14,058 nt of DNA. Source: an uncultured Pelosinus sp. Lineage in GTDB: Bacteria; Bacillota; Negativicutes; UMGS1260. Shown here one piece after another: positions 6,243-14,050 of this stretch (position 1 is its first letter; each line of letters starts with the position of its first letter). The notes beneath the pieces were generated by a model that saw only the letters and a program-made list of their open reading frames with translations, searched no databases and had not been told where the DNA came from. Location of the stretch: the NCBI GenBank assembly GCA_900550105.1, contig URQW01000070.1, positions 1-14,058 of the forward strand. Direction: 5' to 3'. The translations under genes were made by a program, and so were the position numbers.

Positions 6243-7967
6243 CTAAATCTGGAATCGTACCACAGTTGCTTGGAGATCTTGCGCCAGCTTCGCAAGATTC
6301 TGACTTGAAGCGGCAATTTCCTCCATCGATGCGGATTGTTCTTCTGTTGCTGCCGATACTGACTGGGATTGTCCAACGGCAGTTTTGCTATATCCATCAA
6401 TTTCTTTCATTGCTGCAACAATTTGTTGACTGCCACCAGCCATCTGTTGCATCGCAGCCGAAATATCTTTTACTTCTGAAGCAGCATCTGCTACCATTTT
6501 TGCGATTTCTTTAAAGGCCTCCCCAGCAGTAGTAACAACCTCGGAACCGACCTTAACCTCGCGAGTACCTTCGGTCATCGCGAGTACAGCTGTATCGGTA
6601 TCCCCCTGAATTTCTCCAATTAAATCAGCAATCTGTTTTGCTGCTTCCTGTGATTGTTCTGCTAATTTTCGAACCTCTTCCGCAACGACGGCAAACCCTC
6701 TCCCTTGTTCACCAGCTCTCGCTGCTTCAATCGCAGCGTTTAACGCCAACAGGTTAGTTTGCCCAGCAATTCCGGCTATTGTATCAACAATTTGCCCGAT
6801 TTCCTTGGATCTTTCGCCTAGCTTTGCTACGACTCGCGCTGAATGGTTAACGGTCTCTTCAATATGTACCATTTGATTAACCGCTTTCTCAACTGATTTA
6901 GTTCCTTCTTTCGCCGATTCTACGGCTCGTGAAGTACTGCCAGCTACTTGATTCGCACTGGCAGCAACCTGTTGAATCCCTGCAGACATTTGTTCTGCCA
7001 CAGAAAAAGTTGCATCCACAGCCTTTAATTGTTTTTCTGCACCAGATGCTACACTAGCAATTGAACTAGCCACTTGAGTAACTCCTTGGGCTGACTGATC
7101 CGCACTAGCGGTTAATTCTTCTGACGATGCCGCCACTTGCTCCGCCGAGTCGTTAACTTGTTTTAAAACCTGACGAAGGCTACTGCGCATGCTAGCCAAA
7201 GCATCGGCAACTTGACCAATTTCATCTTTTCTACTGACTTTACGAATTTTTTCACGAAAATCACCACTAGCTAATTCACTGCAAAAGGCTACCATCAATT
7301 GTAACGGATTTGCAATCATTCGACCGATTAGCCAGCCACTCACACCAAGGATAATAAACGCAAGCACAATGATGCCAATTAACAACTGTATTGATCTAGC
7401 CTCAGCCGCTTGAACATTTGTATTCATCTTATCCGCCAAATCTTGAATATATAAAGTATAATCGCGCATAGCGCTAATGTATTCATTAGCTCGCGGCTCT
7501 AAAGTCGTTACATACAGGGCATAGGCCTCAGCATTTTTATTTTGCATACTTAGTTCGATAATAGGCTCTCTAGTTACACGATATTTTTGTTGAGCCTCCT
7601 TGACTTTAGCAAACAATTCATCGGATTTTGGATCAAAATGCATCTGTTCTATACTCGCCATATTCTTGTTAATAGCATCGGCGCGACCATCAATTGATTT
7701 TTTCAACTCACGATTTTTAGCTTCATCGGTCGTTAGCATTAGCTCTAATACATTGCCATTGGCAGTTCTTATAAAAGAGGCTATTTCTACGGAAAGCCGT
7801 ACAGGAATCAATCGCTTCTCATACATAATTGCTATATCTTTACTGGCTTGCTGTAAATAATAGTAACCGGTAATCCCTACAATTCCCAAAGATACAAAAG
7901 CAATAGCAATTAAAAAACTTAATTTCATCCTCACTTTTAAATTAGTTAGAAAATTCATTAGTTCCAT
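6243..7967 (-). CDS. Methyl-accepting chemotaxis protein
   Basis: This 574-residue transmembrane chemoreceptor signals to CheA/CheW. TM1 lies at about residues 17-38. A sensor of about 155 residues follows, helical throughout, with 'YEKRLIPVRLSVEIASFIR' and repeated E/K-rich helices typical of 4HB_MCP ligand-binding domains. TM2 is at 194-216, HAMP at about 217-270 starting ANPL, and the cytoplasmic coiled-coil signalling domain at 280-574. The hairpin tip is the near-invariant AGQTNLLALNAAIEAARAGE (401-420) followed by QGRGFAVVAEEVRKLAEQS. It ends after the coiled coil with no CheB/CheR tethering pentapeptide. AAGGAG sits only 3 nt before the chosen ATG; M4 is an alternative start. The gene stands alone: no other chemotaxis genes, no recognisable sigma-28 promoter and no clear terminator. 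The ligand is unknown. Confidence 0.95.
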   Translation of the reverse strand: MELMNFLTNLKVRMKLSFLIAIAFVSLGIVGITGYYYLQQASKDIAIMYEKRLIPVRLSVEIASFIRTANGNVLELMLTTDEAKNRELKKSIDGRADAINKNMASIEQMHFDPKSDELFAKVKEAQQKYRVTREPIIELSMQNKNAEAYALYVTTLEPRANEYISAMRDYTLYIQDLADKMNTNVQAAEARSIQLLIGIIVLAFIILGVSGWLIGRMIANPLQLMVAFCSELASGDFREKIRKVSRKDEIGQVADALASMRSSLRQVLKQVNDSAEQVAASSEELTASADQSAQGVTQVASSIASVASGAEKQLKAVDATFSVAEQMSAGIQQVAASANQVAGSTSRAVESAKEGTKSVEKAVNQMVHIEETVNHSARVVAKLGERSKEIGQIVDTIAGIAGQTNLLALNAAIEAARAGEQGRGFAVVAEEVRKLAEQSQEAAKQIADLIGEIQGDTDTAVLAMTEGTREVKVGSEVVTTAGEAFKEIAKMVADAASEVKDISAAMQQMAGGSQQIVAAMKEIDGYSKTAVGQSQSVSAATEEQSASMEEIAASSQNLAKLAQDLQATVVRFQI

Positions 7968-8067
7968 TCTCTCCTTTTAATTATTTTTGGTTTACGTTTT
8001 CGATTCCATCATAGCGGCGAATTCATAGCACTCCTCTCGCTCCAAAAAAAATCTTTAATAAATTTAC

Positions 8068-8108
8068 AAAAAAATATACGCTTGCACATAAAAGTACAAG
8101 CGTATATT
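8068..8108 (-). terminator. Terminator downstream of the DUF2294-like gene
   Basis: A perfect 12-bp inverted repeat, AATATACGCTTG (8073-8084) and CAAGCGTATATT (8097-8108), has a 12-nt loop. On the minus strand the arm runs into TTTTTTTG. It is about 155 nt past the stop at 8263 and insulates the chemoreceptor gene that follows. Confidence 0.85.
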
Positions 8109-8211
8109 AAACAGCTTCGCATCTAACGTTCTGCTTAACTTGCTATGAAAAAAACTATGAAACTAAAAACACAAGACTACGTCTAAATACAATGCAAGCA
8201 TAATTTACACT

Positions 8212-8248
8212 ATATTTCTTAAAATATATCGTAAAATATTTCTTAAAA
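8212..8248. repeat. Short direct repeat in the DUF2294-like gene 3' region
   Basis: ATATTTCTTAAAA occurs at 8212-8224 and again at 8236-8248, a 24-nt period. It lies between the stop at 8263 and the terminator at 8068-8108. The rest of the 295-bp gap between 7967 and 8263 shows no gene. In such AT-rich DNA the repeat may be accidental. Confidence 0.4.
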
Positions 8249-8262
8249 ATATAGCTTTTAAA

Positions 8263-9039
8263 TTAAACGGACATTGCATCTAAAAATTTTACCCATTCTT
8301 CTTGTGATAGATGTGATAATATAATCAATTTATCTGCTTTTTTATCAAAATAAATAAATGGATTGTCTATAGCTGTATTAAAATACTTATTAAGAATCTG
8401 TTCTAAAATGGTTTTCGCTTGTAAAACAAGCATATTTTCAATGAAACAAGCTTCTTCGCTATCTGTATGTATCATGTATTCAAAAAAAGGTGTCAGTAAA
8501 CCTGAAATCATAATAGTAATAAATTGATTATCTAAGATAGCAACTGAAATATGCTCGGGGCCATACCTATTTTGTCTACTAAAAAATGCCGAAACTTCGC
8601 CGGTAAGCTTTAATTCTAATGAATTTTGGTGGGAATGAAACTTTTTAAAAATAGGTTTTGCAAAGAAGATACCAAAAAAACTATAAATCATGTTCTTATA
8701 AAAAGTTGGTGGAAACAAGTAATAATAGTCGATATTACACCCGTAAAATTCCACTTTGCGAGGAATACTAATTTTTTTCGCTAAATCAGATATTGCGGGA
8801 TAATATTCTTGATAAATATGATTCTTACCATATTTATCAATATTTTGCTGTTCCCATTTTGTTAAATTACTAGCGACAAATCCAATTTCAACGTTTTTTC
8901 TTAGAGCAATAAACCGGGTAGAAACTAATTTAGGGAATTTGAGACTATCGCATAATTCATTTGTATGCTTTTCATCATATTCCAATAAATTTTTTAATGT
9001 TGCCTCATAAGATAAATGATTTATTATGCGATTATTCAT
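8263..9039 (-). CDS. DUF2294/MpsC-like protein, diverged two-domain form
   Basis: A predicted soluble protein of 258 residues with AGGGGAA 3-5 nt before its ATG. The C-terminal half, about residues 138-245, follows the DUF2294 (PF10057, MpsC) pattern: a short helix, RYGPEHISVAILDNQFITIM, GLLTPFFEYMI, a helical stretch with Q-A-K-T-I-L-E-Q-I-L, then IYFDKKADKLIILSHL. The N-terminal half has a similar helix-strand-helix order (FIALRKNVEIGFVASNLTKW, later KVEFYGCNIDYYYLF) and may be a decayed first copy, since two-domain members exist in Firmicutes. MpsC was linked to a Na+-translocating membrane-potential system in staphylococci, but most members have no known role. The gene is visibly richer in A+T than its neighbours and rich in Lys, Asn, Ile and Tyr, hinting at transfer or relaxed selection. 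The family call rests on recalled pattern only. Confidence 0.55.
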   Translation of the reverse strand: MNNRIINHLSYEATLKNLLEYDEKHTNELCDSLKFPKLVSTRFIALRKNVEIGFVASNLTKWEQQNIDKYGKNHIYQEYYPAISDLAKKISIPRKVEFYGCNIDYYYLFPPTFYKNMIYSFFGIFFAKPIFKKFHSHQNSLELKLTGEVSAFFSRQNRYGPEHISVAILDNQFITIMISGLLTPFFEYMIHTDSEEACFIENMLVLQAKTILEQILNKYFNTAIDNPFIYFDKKADKLIILSHLSQEEWVKFLDAMSV

Positions 9040-9063
9040 AAATTCCCCTAATACCCTATATTA

Positions 9064-9092
9064 ATTATCTAATATCTAAAATTAATTGCTAA
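9064..9092 (-). promoter_or_regulatory. Candidate promoter of the DUF2294-like gene
   Basis: On the minus strand TTAGCA (9092-9087; 4/6) is followed after 17 nt by GATAAT (9069-9064; 5/6), giving a start near 9057 and a leader of about 18 nt. The surroundings are very A+T-rich, so chance is a real alternative. A second candidate, TTGCCG (9182-9177), 16 nt, TATTAT (9160-9155), would give a leader of about 110 nt. Confidence 0.3.
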
Positions 9093-9126
9093 AATTTCCA
9101 AATAATATTCTTTTAAGTTTCGACAT
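9082..9126 (-). CDS. Possible 14-residue mini-ORF
   Basis: ATG 9126 opens a frame MSKLKRILFGNFSN ending in TAA at 9082. A full AGGAGG (9145-9140) stands out in AT-rich DNA, but the 13-nt spacing is long for a working SD. The peptide is basic and amphipathic. It lies upstream of the DUF2294-like gene, after the promoter-like TTGCCG-N16-TATTAT, so it could be a leader peptide or small signalling peptide. I do not recognise it and it may not be translated. Confidence 0.2.
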   Translation of the reverse strand: MSKLKRILFGNFSN

Positions 9127-9243
9127 ATTCTTTTTAAACCCTCCTATATATTTTATAATAGGACAAAATACCTAACCGGCAATGATTATTCCCGCTTTTC
9201 TGAGTTATTTGGATCAAATCTACAGTATAAATTCTAGATATTT

Positions 9244-9792
9244 TTAAAAACTTTGACTGATCTTGGGTTTCCATTTACGCCTTTTCTCAAATTTAAAGAA
9301 ACTCCATTTAAAGGATTCTGTAGCTTTCATAAATTCCACAATATGAAAGCCGCATTTATTAATGTAAAAATCAATATTCAGTAAAGCTGCTGTCGGTGTT
9401 ACCAACTCCCAAAGCTCAATGTTTGAGTAAAAGTCTTCAATATAGTGCCAAACCCGTTGTCCAATTCCCTTACCTTGATAATCCGGCTGAAGTCCAAAAA
9501 GCACTAATTCACCGCTATGACTGACATGATTAAAAGTGATAAAAACTCCGCCAATGACATCCTGATTATGAGTAATTTTATAAGCTACACCATGACTGCC
9601 CAAAAAGTCTGCTGCCAAAAGCTTGTCCTCTTCTTCCGTCAACATAGTTTCAGCGTCTTCCCCTAGTACCGCCAGCATCTTTTCATTGAGTAAGGTAGAC
9701 TCAAGGGTATGATAGATCACTTTTTCTACTTCAGCAAACTCTTCTCGTCTCACTTCGCTTAAAATAATTTCATCAAAAATATTCTTTTTCAT
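9244..9792 (-). CDS. GNAT family N-acetyltransferase
   Basis: This 182-residue cytoplasmic enzyme is expected to move an acetyl group from acetyl-CoA to an amine. The GNAT core is visible: strand GVAYKITHNQDVIGGVFITF (68-87), strand ELVLFGLQPDYQ, the acetyl-CoA loop Q106-G-K-G-I-G111, then helix GQRVWHYIEDFY. LWELVTPTAALLNIDFYINKCGFH has the typical motif-B ending with tyrosine 143 before the GF turn. The first 50 residues are helical and acidic, and the C-terminus is a basic tail (KFEKRRKWKPK). The ATG is preceded by GAGGG about 9 nt away. It lies 25 nt after the RND permease stop, in the same orientation, and is probably the last gene of the efflux operon. A drug or metabolite substrate would fit, but the acceptor is unknown. 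No clear terminator follows. Confidence 0.88.
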   Translation of the reverse strand: MKKNIFDEIILSEVRREEFAEVEKVIYHTLESTLLNEKMLAVLGEDAETMLTEEEDKLLAADFLGSHGVAYKITHNQDVIGGVFITFNHVSHSGELVLFGLQPDYQGKGIGQRVWHYIEDFYSNIELWELVTPTAALLNIDFYINKCGFHIVEFMKATESFKWSFFKFEKRRKWKPKISQSF

Positions 9793-9817
9793 AGTTCAAT
9801 CCCTCTTTCTATCATCT

Positions 9818-12800
9818 TCACGAATCTCGCAACTTCCAATCATGAAACAGCGAATAAACGACAGGAACAACAAACAAAGTAAGTAGCGTTGATGTAATCA
9901 GACCGCCAATGATGGCATGCGCCATTGGGGCGCGAGCTTCCGCGCCGGGACCAACGCCCAAAGCGATCGGAAGCATACCAAAAATCATAGCTACACTAGT
10001 CATGAGTATCGGACGCAACCTGATACGTCCGGCAGCTACTAAAGATTCATTACAGGAATTCCCCTTTTCGATATGGTGCTTCGCAAAATCAATGAGGAGA
10101 ATAGCATTTTTGGTAACGAGCCCCAAAAGCATCATAATCCCAATTGCTGAAATCATGCTAAGATCACTGCCAGATAAAAATAAGCCAAGCAAAGCGCCAA
10201 TGATGGCTAAAGGCAAAGATAGCATAATCGCCAAGGGTTCGCTGTAGCTTTCAAACTGCGCCGCCAAAATCATAAAGATAAAGGCAATCGCCAGTGTTAA
10301 CGCAATTCCCATACTAGAAAAAGACTCATCCATATCATCGGATTCGCCAACAGCACCGATCTGATATCCCACAGGAAGTGGCATATCTTGTATATCACTA
10401 TCCAGCTGATTATTAAATTCACCGAGAGTCGTTTTCTCTAAATTGGCAGTCAGACGAATTTCTTTTTGCCGATCATAACGATTAATTTCAGCAGGACTTG
10501 TCGTGTATTTCCACTCGGCAACCTGAGACAAAGGAATCAGCATTTTTTGTCCATCAGCTTTTGTTTTTTCACTGAGAACATAGATATGGCTCAAATTGCC
10601 TGGTTGACTGCGATCCATCGCTGTCAACCGCGCACGAATATCAATCCGCTCTTCACTATCGCTGTATTTTCCAATAACAGCCCCGCCTAGTAGTGTTTGC
10701 AAACTCGTACCAATAGTAGCAGTGGAAACAGACAAATCACTGGCTTGCTGTGATTTAATAGAAACATTTAAATTGGGCTTACCAGGACGATGGCTCGAAA
10801 CCACATCTTGCACCCCGGCTATATTTTCGATTTTTTTCTGTAACCGAGCAGCAATTTCACTCAGCTTTTCTACAGAGTCGCCAGTCACAGAAATCGCAAC
10901 AGGTTTACCATCGCCTTGCTCAATATCCACTCTGATGCCAGAAATACGATTGAGTCTTTGACGTACTTCATTGATCATCTCCGCTTGACTCCCGTGTCGC
11001 TCATTTTTCGGAACCAAAGTTATAAACAAGCTCTGTTCTTCCTTAGTCGATATACCATAAACATGTCGAATTTCAGGAATAGTCCGAAGCTCCTCGATCA
11101 TTTTGTTGAGAGTATTGGCTAACTCTGGCAACGTAGGCCCTTCCTGCATTTTTATTTTTACGGTAAACTGCGCTTGGTCGGTCACAGGAAAGAATGAAGA
11201 TCCAAGATACGGGACCAACATCATGCTGAATAGAAATAAGGTCATTGCACCTAGCAATACTTTTTTTCGTTGCTTGTAAAGCAGTGTTTTCAGCACCACT
11301 GAATAAGCCTCAGCTAAGCAGTCGAACCAACCATTCCACTTTAGCCACCAAGCTTTCAGACGACCTGAAGTATGCTGCTGTCCTACTGGTAGATATAAGG
11401 CTGCCATCATCGGCGTCAGTGTAAAAGAAATAAAAAGAGATACTAATACAGCCATAGCAATCGTTAGGCCAAATTCTTTAAAAAATTGTCCCACTGCACC
11501 GGACATAAAGCCGACAGGTAAAAAAACAGCAACTACAGTAAAAGTGGTGGCCATAACTGCCAAAGAGATTTCCTTAGTTCCTTCGGCAGCAGCTTGAATA
11601 GCACTCTTTCCCATTTGCCTATGACGAATAATATTTTCAATAACTACAATGGCATCATCAATAAGCAGCCCCACAGATAGGGACAATCCTAACAAGGACA
11701 TACTATTAATAGAAAAACCAGCGAGTTTCATAAAGAAAAAAGTCGCTACAATCGAAACAGGAATCGCTATCGCGCTAATAAACGTACTCCGCCAATCGCC
11801 AAGGAACCACAGTACGACGAATACGGCGAAAAATCCGCCCATTATAAGATCAAACCACACTTCATGAATAGAGTCCTCAACCCGTTGAGCATCATCACGA
11901 ACGAGATGCAATACCATACCCGTTGGCAAGTTCTTTTGAATTTTTTGTAATTCAGCTTTTACTTCATTCCCAACCTTTACGGCATTAGCGCCAGATTGTT
12001 TGCCTATTTCTAGACCAATCGCCGGTTGATTGTCGTAACGGGCAATCGTCTCAATGTCTTTGATGGTATCCTTAACAGTCCCAATTTGCCGATAATAGAT
12101 GGGGGAGCCATTTCTGATACCGACGACAACATTTAGAAAATCCTGCGGATTTTTGAAGTTGCCTGCTGTACGTACTGATAATTCCTGCTTACTTGCACTG
12201 AGTTTTCCGGCAGGAACATCAAGGTTTTCCTGCTGTAACCGTTCCGTAATCTCCGGTATAGAAAGCGCGAAAGAAGTCATTTTCTCCTGATCTAGCAACA
12301 ACTGAATTTCTCGTTGTTGACGACCTGATATCTTCAGTTGACCAATACCAGCAATCTTTTGCAAGCGAGGTTTTATTACGTCGTCGACAAAAACACTTAA
12401 TTCGCGACTATTGGCTGTTTCACTCGTAAGTGCAACCGCAACAACGGGAGCCGCTTTCATATCAAAACGGGCAATAACTGGCTCTTTAATCTTGTCAGGC
12501 AGTTCACTACGAATCGCGCTGATTTTATCTCTAACATCTTGAATCGCACTGGCCGGATCAATCTCCAGATTAAATTCCACGCCAATTTCGGCTTCGCCCT
12601 CACGCGAAGTAGAACGAATATGTTTTACGCCTTTGGCTTCCCCCACTGCCTCTTCTACTTTTTGCGTTATTTGCGCGTCAACTTGTTCTGGCTGCGCCCC
12701 TTCATAGGTAATCATAACTGATACATAGGGTAGACTTGTATCAGGCATTTCATCTACATTCATGCGAAAATAACTAACAGCGCCTAATAAAATAAGCGCC

Positions 12801-12856
12801 AAGAGGATTACTGTGGCAAAAACCGGGCGTTTAATACTAATTTCCGGTAAACTCAT
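9818..12856 (-). CDS. RND multidrug efflux permease, AcrB/HAE1 family
   Basis: This 1012-residue inner-membrane, proton-driven exporter is the pump subunit of a tripartite efflux system. It starts with the family's IKRPVFATVILLALILLGAV helix and MNVDEMPDTSLPYVSV, and shows the two-fold RND repeat: TM1, a large periplasmic loop (about 35-335), TM2-6, then TM7 (about 533-552), a second loop (555-845) and TM8-12. Proton-relay residues are present: D400-D401 in GLLIDDAIVVIENI and K916 in GLVTKNAILLIDF, equivalent to AcrB D407/D408 and K940. Length is near the usual 1020-1050. Its ATG overlaps the stop of the adaptor gene by 4 nt (ATGA) with AGGAGG upstream, showing translational coupling. No outer-membrane channel gene is in the window. 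Sub-family points to drugs or solvents rather than metals (no CusA-type methionine cluster seen), but substrates are unknown. Confidence 0.96.
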   Translation of the reverse strand: MSLPEISIKRPVFATVILLALILLGAVSYFRMNVDEMPDTSLPYVSVMITYEGAQPEQVDAQITQKVEEAVGEAKGVKHIRSTSREGEAEIGVEFNLEIDPASAIQDVRDKISAIRSELPDKIKEPVIARFDMKAAPVVAVALTSETANSRELSVFVDDVIKPRLQKIAGIGQLKISGRQQREIQLLLDQEKMTSFALSIPEITERLQQENLDVPAGKLSASKQELSVRTAGNFKNPQDFLNVVVGIRNGSPIYYRQIGTVKDTIKDIETIARYDNQPAIGLEIGKQSGANAVKVGNEVKAELQKIQKNLPTGMVLHLVRDDAQRVEDSIHEVWFDLIMGGFFAVFVVLWFLGDWRSTFISAIAIPVSIVATFFFMKLAGFSINSMSLLGLSLSVGLLIDDAIVVIENIIRHRQMGKSAIQAAAEGTKEISLAVMATTFTVVAVFLPVGFMSGAVGQFFKEFGLTIAMAVLVSLFISFTLTPMMAALYLPVGQQHTSGRLKAWWLKWNGWFDCLAEAYSVVLKTLLYKQRKKVLLGAMTLFLFSMMLVPYLGSSFFPVTDQAQFTVKIKMQEGPTLPELANTLNKMIEELRTIPEIRHVYGISTKEEQSLFITLVPKNERHGSQAEMINEVRQRLNRISGIRVDIEQGDGKPVAISVTGDSVEKLSEIAARLQKKIENIAGVQDVVSSHRPGKPNLNVSIKSQQASDLSVSTATIGTSLQTLLGGAVIGKYSDSEERIDIRARLTAMDRSQPGNLSHIYVLSEKTKADGQKMLIPLSQVAEWKYTTSPAEINRYDRQKEIRLTANLEKTTLGEFNNQLDSDIQDMPLPVGYQIGAVGESDDMDESFSSMGIALTLAIAFIFMILAAQFESYSEPLAIMLSLPLAIIGALLGLFLSGSDLSMISAIGIMMLLGLVTKNAILLIDFAKHHIEKGNSCNESLVAAGRIRLRPILMTSVAMIFGMLPIALGVGPGAEARAPMAHAIIGGLITSTLLTLFVVPVVYSLFHDWKLRDS

Positions 12857-13962
12857 GGACTAGCTGCCTCCTTCACTAACAAGGTATCGCCAGCTTTGAT
12901 TTTATCTAAGTTATTGACGACTACAGGCATACCGGCCTGAAGACCTGCTTTGATTTCAATTTGCTCACCAATTAATTCGCCTATTTCTACCAATGTTTTT
13001 TTTGCTTGACCATCGACTGCCACATAAACATAATTCAACCCTTTTTGCGCTATAACCGCCATTCGCGGCACTACAAGAACAGCCTGCGGCTCACCTGCAA
13101 TTAAGGCGATTTGTGCAAACATACCAGGCTTTAATAACTGATTCGGGTTATCTGCCTTAATTTTCACTCGAAACATACGACTTTCACTGCCTGCTACTGG
13201 ATTGATGATCGCTATCGTTCCGGTAAAAGTCTGATTCGGATAGGCATCTACTGTAATAGTTACAGGAACGCCTGGTTTCGCTACAGCAATATCTTTTTGC
13301 TCAATATTTACTACTACATAGACCTGGTCAATTTGTTCTACCGTTAGAAGAGCATTGCCTGGTGATACAACCTGACCAATGGTAACGGCTTTATTAGCAA
13401 TTACCCCCGTCACAGGACTAATGATACTACCGTCTTCCATTTGCTTTTGCGCATTATTCAAATTCGCATAGGCGTTATCGACTTCACTGCGACTAGCGAT
13501 TAAACGAGCTTCTGCTGTTTCAAGTTGTTGCTTCGTCACAGCATTTTGGGTATAGAGAGTTCTATATCGTTCATAATCAGCCTGAGCTGTATTTAAGCTG
13601 GCCTCAGTTTGCCGGACATTGTTTTGTGCAATCCGAACTGCATTAGCCAGCTCGACTGTATCTAGTTGTAAAAGCATAGTTCCTTTCAAGACGGCTTGCC
13701 CATCTTCAACCAAGATCTGATTAATTTTCCCAGCAAAACGGCTACTAATCATAGCAGAAGTAATCCCCTCTACTGTGCCAGTTAAAGGTAGAATATTTGA
13801 CTTTTGTATCTTTCTTGCCTCTGATGTAGTTACTGCTAGCGGCTGATTCATAATAACAGCTTGCTGCTGGACATTATAAATTCGCCAAACAATCGTACTG
13901 ACAAGTAAGATTAGAATCAATATGATGATCCCGTTTCTAAAACGAAGTTTATTTCTTAGCAT
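12853..13962 (-). CDS. RND efflux periplasmic adaptor subunit (HlyD/AcrA family)
   Basis: This 369-residue membrane-fusion protein links the RND permease to an outer-membrane channel. Residues 11-30 form an N-terminal anchor (GIIILILILLVSTIVWRIYN) without a lipobox. The lipoyl-like half motif ISSRFAGKINQILVEDGQAV is at about 73-92, an alpha-helical hairpin of two Q/A-rich coiled-coil arms at about 105-172 with AVTKQQLETAEARL at the turn, and the second lipoyl half at about 178-210 (ISPVTGVIANKAVTIGQVV). Beta-barrel and membrane-proximal domains follow (VNIEQKDIAVAKPGVPVTI; NQLLKPGMFAQIAL). The frame runs up to 14001, but I chose ATG 13962 because AGGAGG lies 6 nt before it. The predicted transcription start also falls downstream of 14001. 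It is the first gene of the efflux operon, under a promoter carrying tandem dyads. Confidence 0.94.
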   Translation of the reverse strand: MLRNKLRFRNGIIILILILLVSTIVWRIYNVQQQAVIMNQPLAVTTSEARKIQKSNILPLTGTVEGITSAMISSRFAGKINQILVEDGQAVLKGTMLLQLDTVELANAVRIAQNNVRQTEASLNTAQADYERYRTLYTQNAVTKQQLETAEARLIASRSEVDNAYANLNNAQKQMEDGSIISPVTGVIANKAVTIGQVVSPGNALLTVEQIDQVYVVVNIEQKDIAVAKPGVPVTITVDAYPNQTFTGTIAIINPVAGSESRMFRVKIKADNPNQLLKPGMFAQIALIAGEPQAVLVVPRMAVIAQKGLNYVYVAVDGQAKKTLVEIGELIGEQIEIKAGLQAGMPVVVNNLDKIKAGDTLLVKEAASP

Positions 13963-13999
13963 GGATATCCTCCTCATAGTTTGAAAATAAAAGCATCGC

Positions 14000-14028
14000 A
14001 ATATTGACCTCGGTCAGTTATGAATCAA
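14000..14028 (-). promoter_or_regulatory. Promoter of the RND efflux operon
   Basis: On the minus strand TTGATT (14028-14023; 4/6) is followed after 17 nt by AATATT (14005-14000; 4/6). The whole 17-nt spacer is occupied by the first TGACC-N2-GGTCA dyad. Start near 13993 gives a leader of about 30 nt containing AGGAGG. Hexamers are moderate, as often seen for repressed promoters. Confidence 0.55.
14005..14016. promoter_or_regulatory. Operator dyad 1 of the RND operon (TetR-type)
   Basis: TGACC-TC-GGTCA is a perfect 5+5 inverted repeat lying in the promoter spacer. TGACC-N2-GGTCA dyads are common TetR/AcrR-family operators and are often found before efflux genes. The regulator gene is not in this window, so the family is inferred. 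Confidence 0.7.
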
Positions 14029-14036
14029 AAAATATG

Positions 14037-14050
14037 CTGACCCAGGTCAG
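14037..14050. promoter_or_regulatory. Operator dyad 2 of the RND operon (TetR-type)
   Basis: CTGACC-CA-GGTCAG is a perfect 6+6 inverted repeat with the same half-site as dyad 1. Centres are 33 bp apart, about three helical turns, so proteins bound at both would lie on the same face. It sits just upstream of the -35 element and close to the window edge, perhaps shared with a gene beyond it. Confidence 0.7.

Noticed and set aside
7968..8072. Sigma-28 promoter for the chemoreceptor gene
   Set aside because: A GCCGCTAT element resembles the -10 GCCGATAA, but no TAAA lies about 15 nt upstream of it.
9183..9243. Terminator after the GNAT gene
   Set aside because: Only a 5-bp ATCTA/TAGAT pairing with a long loop and weak U-tract is present.
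9909..10247. Plus-strand ORFs antisense to the RND permease and other genes (for example 9909-10247, 5754-6071)
   Set aside because: They lie inside well-supported minus-strand genes, lack SD sequences and show no recognisable protein pattern; they are shadows of the real frames.
13963..14001. Longer N-terminus of the RND adaptor (13 extra residues)
   Set aside because: The ATG at 13962 has an ideal AGGAGG, and the upstream ATG at 14001 overlaps the -10 region of the predicted promoter.
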